Positions 33,552-37,111 of a DNA stretch of 37,111 nucleotides are shown here, piece by piece. The notes beneath the pieces are model-generated. The model worked only from the letters and a program-made list of their open reading frames with translations. It made no database searches and had not been told where the DNA came from. The stretch is from assembly GCA_026388335.1 (NCBI GenBank), contig JAPLJZ010000117.1, forward strand, positions 1 to 37,111, in the 5' to 3' direction. Each line of letters opens with the position of its first letter. Position 1 is the stretch's first letter. The position numbers and the translations under genes are program-made. Source of the stretch: Deltaproteobacteria bacterium (GTDB taxonomy: Bacteria; Desulfobacterota; Syntrophia; Syntrophales; UBA8958).

Positions 33552-36248
33552 TCACGCAAGTTTTTCGATGGCAACGGCGCAGGCCTTGTATTCCGCCGTC
33601 TGGGTAATCGGATCGTAAGCAGGATTAGTAAGCCAGTTTGCACACCCCTCCCGGAAATGAAAGGCCATCCAGACCAGCCCCTCCGGGACCTGCCTGGTCA
33701 CGTTCGCCTTGACGACAACCCTGCCGCGCCGTGACTTAACGGCAATCATCTCGCCGTGCTCGATACCGTATTTTTCCGCATCCGCCTCAGAAATATCGGC
33801 GGTCTCCTCTCCCAGCAGTTCATTGAGCCCTTGGGAGCGACCCGTCTGCGTACGCGTGTGATAATGGTAAAGCCGCCGGCCCGTACTGAGCACCAATGGA
33901 TAATCGGCGTCGGGAACCTCGGCGGGGGGAATCCAATCTATAGGGGCCAAGACCCCCAGGCCGCACGTGAAGCACCCTTCCTTATGAAGAAAGGACGTCC
34001 CCTCATGCTCCAGGCTTGGGACCGGCCACTGGAGGCCGTTTTTCTCCAGACGGGCGTACTTGATGCCCGCCATAGATGGTGCATATTGAGAGACTTCATT
34101 ATCCCAGATCTCCTGAGCGCTGTTCGCCTCCCACTCGTGTCCCATGCGCTTGGCGATTTCCTTGAAGATCCACCAGTTCGGTCTGGCCTCCCCGGGAGGC
34201 GCACTGACCGTGCGGACCCGGTTGACCCGGCGCTCGCTGCTCGAGAACGTCCCGTCGTTTTCACTCCATGCCGCCGCCGGCAGGATTACATGGGCAAAAC
34301 GCGTCGTTTCCGTGGGGAATATATCCTGGCAGACGAGAAACTCTGCGGAACTCAGGCAATGCTCGACATGACGGATATCCGGCTCCGTATTGGCGAGGTT
34401 TTCCCCAAAGACATAGAATGCCTTCACCTTGCCGTCGAGGAGACCTTCGATCATCTGGGGAATCATGATCCCGGGCTTTTCCGGCAGCTTCTCCACCTTC
34501 CAGGCGGCGGCAAATTTCTCCCGGGCCTGGGGGTTATCGACACGTTGGTAGCCGGGGAAGACATTGGGCAGGGCTCCCATATCACATGCGCCTTGGACAT
34601 TGTTCTGACCCCGCAGGGGATTGACACCGCCGCATTCGAAACCGACATTGCCTAAGAGCATCTGGAGGTTGGCGCAGGACATAACGTTGTTGACGCCGCA
34701 GATGTGCTCGGTAATCCCCAGGGTGTACATGAGCATGGCCGGGTGCACCGCCGCCAGACGGCGGGCTACGTCCCTGATCATTTCGGCGCTGACACCGCTG
34801 ATCGCCGCCGCCCGTTCCGGTGGATATTCCAAAACCTTCTTTTTCAGTTCCTCAAATCCCATGGTGCAGGATTCGACATACTTCTTGTCGTAGAGATCCT
34901 CCGTGATCAGGACATTCATCACCCCGTTCAGGAAAGCCACATCGGAACCGACCTTGATGGGTACATGGAGATTGGCCAGATCGACGAGGGATGTGCGGCG
35001 CGGATCGACAACGATAAGCTCGGCGCCGCCGATGACGGCCATCTTGAGCAACGACGCCGCCACCGGATGGGCCTCCGTCATATTGGAGCCAATGACGAAG
35101 ATCATCTTGGCCTTGGCAAAATCGGCAAAGGAATTTGTCATTGCCCCGGAACCGAAAGAAGTCGCCAGCCCGGCGACAGTCGGGGCGTGTCAGGTACGGG
35201 CGCAGTGATCGATGTTGTTGGTGCCGATCACCGCGCGAAATAGCTTCTGCATCTGATACGAGTCTTCATTGATGCTGCGGGCGCAACTGACGCCGGCGAT
35301 AGCGTCCGGGCCATGTGCCGCAATGATTTCCTTGAATTTCCCCGCCACGAGGTCCAATGCCTCATCCCAGGAGGCCTCCCGTAAATTCCCGTTTTCACGG
35401 ATCAGGGGCGTTTTGAGTCTTTCTTCCGAATAGATGAAGTCATAACCGAAGCGTCCCTTGACGCATAGGCGCCCCATATTCGGTTCGCCGTCCTCGACGG
35501 CCGTAACCTTGGTTATCTTACCATCCTTCACATGTAGCCACTGTTGACAGCCGACGCCGCAATAAGGGCAGGTGGTCCTGATTTTATTCGTCTCCCAGGC
35601 CCGCGCCCTTCCCTTAGCCTTCTTTTCCGTCAGGGCGCCGACGGGACAGACTTCCACGCATTGTCCGCAAAAGACGCATTCACTGTCCGTATATGGTCCA
35701 TCGCCGCCCGTCACAACCTTGCTGTCCTTGCCGCGATAGCCGTAACTGATCGCCCGGTTGACGACCAGCTCATTGCAGGCCTGGATGCAGCGCCCGCAAC
35801 GGATACAGCGGCTGAAATCGCGGATGATGAAGGGATTCTCGTCGTCCGTGGGGTAAAACTTCTCATCCTGGGAAAATTTCAATTCCTTGATCCCGTAGTA
35901 ATAAGCGAGCTCCTGGAGACGGCAATCGCCGCTCGCCTCACAGATGAGACAATCGTGCTTACCACTGGCCAACAACAACTCGACATTGAGCTTCCGGGTG
36001 TTGTGGACGCGCTCCGTTTCCGTAAAAACCTCCATGCCCTCCGCAACGGGCGTCGAACAGGCAGCCATGAGGCTCCGGGCCCCGGTTATTTCCACCAGGC
36101 AGATTCGACAGGCCCCGGTCGGGGTTGTTTCTTTGAGATGACAGAGGGTGGGAATATGAAACCCGATCGCCTGCGTTGCTTCCAAGAGCGTCTGTCCGGG
36201 CCTATAAGGGGTTTCTTTTCCGTTAAGTAAAAAGATTGCCTTCTTCAT
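33552..36248 (-). CDS. fdhA: Selenocysteine formate dehydrogenase with NuoG-like N-terminus (contains in-frame UGA)
   Basis: An 898-residue cytoplasmic catalytic subunit. Order: a [2Fe-2S] domain (CHLKETTPTGACRICLVEI), a His-Cys cluster segment (HDCLICEASGDCRLQ), two [4Fe-4S] ferredoxin sites (CIRCGRCIQAC, CVFCGQCVEVC), the formate dehydrogenase [4Fe-4S] site (CPYCGVGCQQW with LCVKG), then MGD domains. TGA at 35192-35190 encodes Sec353 in ART-U-HAPTV, with a well-formed SECIS just after it. No Tat signal. This form usually joins NADH- or ferredoxin-dependent partner subunits (NuoE/NuoF-like) that are not in this window, so it stands alone here. ATG 36248 is preceded by AGGAGG. Confidence 0.95.
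35161..35192 (-). promoter_or_regulatory. Sec-UGA codon and bacterial SECIS hairpin (second formate dehydrogenase)
   Basis: After the TGA (35192-35190) the minus strand has, at 35177-35161, GTCGCC-GGGCT-GGCGAC: a perfect 6-base-pair stem with a 5-base GGGCT loop. The stem begins 15 bases after the U of UGA, which is the place and form of SelB-binding SECIS hairpins such as that of E. coli fdhF (loop GGUCU). Confidence 0.8.
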
Positions 36249-36262
36249 GATTGACCTCCTGA

Positions 36263-36299
36263 TAATGACATAAGGCCGGTATCTGTCATTTATGACATA
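36263..36299 (-). promoter_or_regulatory. Operator-like TATGACATA motifs upstream of the second formate dehydrogenase
   Basis: TAATGACATAA (36263-36273) and the perfect inverted repeat TGTCAT-TT-ATGACA (36284-36297), followed by another ATGAC. They lie between the predicted start of transcription and ATG 36248, so a bound protein would block transcription. Confidence 0.55.
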
Positions 36300-36314
36300 T
36301 GACCGGTTCGTCCT

Positions 36315-36342
36315 GATATAATAACCAAAGGCAGGAAGTCAA
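36315..36342 (-). promoter_or_regulatory. Sigma-70 promoter of the second formate dehydrogenase
   Basis: On the minus strand TTGACT (36342-36337), 16-base spacer, TATATC (36320-36315). The leader would be about 60 bases and includes the operator-like motifs. Confidence 0.5.
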
Positions 36343-36441
36343 GCCGATTATTTGTCGTGTTTTTTCCGGTCACAGTTGCCGTAGCCCTCATTTTGAGGTC
36401 AATATTTCCTTGACATAGAGGACCGGACTTCCTAATATCCA

Positions 36442-36567
36442 ATTCCGTTTCTAAATCAAAGCGCTATCTGCGTTGGCATCAGTAATCGGCTCCTCGACGT
36501 ATGAAAAATACGCCTGCGTCGCCTCTGCCTTGCCGCCTTGATTTCATCTTTGATTTAGAACCGGAAT
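36442..36567. repeat. Inverted-repeat element, MITE-like
   Basis: ATTCCGTTTCTAAATCAAAG (36442-36461) and CTTTGATTTAGAACCGGAAT (36548-36567) are inverted copies with one mismatch, enclosing 86 bases. The interior has CTCCTCGACGTATG and ATACGCCTGCGTCGCC, a motif pair I recall from many Desulfobacterota intergenic regions. It lies 25 bases before the histidine kinase gene. Confidence 0.65.
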
Positions 36568-36592
36568 AAGCCAGGCAAAGGGAAAAGGGAAA

Positions 36593-37111
36593 ATGAACCT
36601 GAAACCGGAAATACTGGTCCCCCGTTTGGGGGATTATCTGGTGGAGAAAAAGCTGATTACGGAGGCGAATCTCCAGGAGGCCCTCGCGCATCAGCAGACG
36701 GCCGGGCAACCGGAAAGGGGGCATCTTTTTTTGGGACAGGCCCTAGTTGCCATGGGCGTTATCGACAAAGACGTCCTTGACGCTGCCATTACCGAACAGA
36801 TTTTGGTGTTGCGTAACACCCTGGAGAAGACCAACAGCGACCTCGAAAAGACAGTCATGGAGCGCACGGCGGAACTTGCCCGGGCCCTCGATAAACTCGC
36901 TGAACTGAATAAAATGCAGATCCGCTTTGTATCAAACATTTCCCACGAATTGCGAACCCCCCTCTTTCATATCTCAGGCAATCTGGAACTGGTGTTGGAT
37001 GAAGATATGGGAACACTCAACACAGATCAGCAAAAAACTCTTGCCGTCGCGCAACGGGCAGCCGAGCGGTTGGGCGATCTGATCGAAGACCTTATTCTCT
37101 TCACCGCGACC
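36593..37111 (+). CDS. Sensor histidine kinase, 5' part, truncated by window edge
   Basis: The first 173 residues are visible. Residues 8-65 (LGDYLVEKKLITEANLQEAL, then LGQALVAMGVIDKDVL) resemble the N-terminal domain of type II secretion ATPases (GspE/MshE N), which bind c-di-GMP in some proteins. A coiled coil follows (about 70-110), then the HisKA H-box FVSNISHELRTPL with the phosphorylated His at about 122. No membrane helix is seen, so it would be a soluble kinase. The ATP-binding domain lies beyond the right edge. Start ATG 36593 after GGGAAAAGGG. Confidence 0.85.
   Translation, partial: MNLKPEILVPRLGDYLVEKKLITEANLQEALAHQQTAGQPERGHLFLGQALVAMGVIDKDVLDAAITEQILVLRNTLEKTNSDLEKTVMERTAELARALDKLAELNKMQIRFVSNISHELRTPLFHISGNLELVLDEDMGTLNTDQQKTLAVAQRAAERLGDLIEDLILFTAT

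Noticed and set aside
35190-35192. Nonsense mutation splitting the second formate dehydrogenase
   Set aside because: Same reason, with a clear SECIS hairpin after the codon.

Overview
The window looks like a chromosomal segment of a strictly anaerobic, probably syntrophic Desulfobacterota bacterium (Syntrophus/Smithella-like; this is an inference). The evidence is two selenocysteine-containing formate dehydrogenases, molybdate/tungstate uptake and storage genes, a CoA-transferase plus acyl-CoA dehydrogenase operon, and sigma-54 regulation. No rRNA, tRNA, CRISPR array or complete transposase gene was seen.

Layout. (1) 1-468, minus: N-terminal part of a DMSO-reductase-family molybdopterin enzyme running off the left edge. 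(2) 790-8636: an AT-richer block of unrelated small genes, all on the minus strand (NAD(P)H oxidoreductase, PPOX-like protein, DUF3147 membrane protein, solute-binding lipoprotein, exported cyclase, RsgA GTPase, ParE/RelE-type toxin-antitoxin pair, nuclease-like coiled-coil protein, two orphans). Several gaps hold attC-like inverted sequences and palindromic repeats, so I read the block as a degenerate integron-cassette cluster without an integrase. (3) 9241-15105: one gene for a 1954-residue sigma-54 activator with a degenerate kinase domain, an AAA_16 ATPase, a helical repeat region, GAF, PAS, AAA+ and Fis-type HTH domains. (4) 15186-21298: two palindromes and a -24/-12 promoter in front of a three-gene operon: a fused classical aldehyde dehydrogenase/iron alcohol dehydrogenase, a butyrate/4-hydroxybutyrate-type CoA-transferase and a large acyl-CoA dehydrogenase. 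(5) 21416-25985, convergent: a membrane-bound, Tat-exported formate dehydrogenase (alpha with Sec, beta, gamma). (6) 26263-28069: an operon of a TiaS-like protein, a 72-residue protein and a molybdenum-storage-protein homologue. (7) 28215-29033: formylglycine-generating-enzyme-like protein. (8) 29125-33503: fdhE, divergent from modA-modB-modC, then fmdE and a short modE. (9) 33552-36248: a second Sec formate dehydrogenase with a NuoG-like N-terminus. (10) 36593 to the end: 5' part of a histidine kinase.

How it fits together. The operon at 15504-21298 could convert an alcohol to aldehyde, acid, acyl-CoA and enoyl-CoA, producing NADH and reduced electron-transfer flavoprotein. The formate dehydrogenases would link these electrons to formate. 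The mod genes, storage protein, FdhE and ModE-like regulator supply or control the Mo/W cofactor. A recurring TATGACATA-type motif lies in the control regions of both formate dehydrogenases and between fdhE and modA, suggesting one shared Mo/W regulon.
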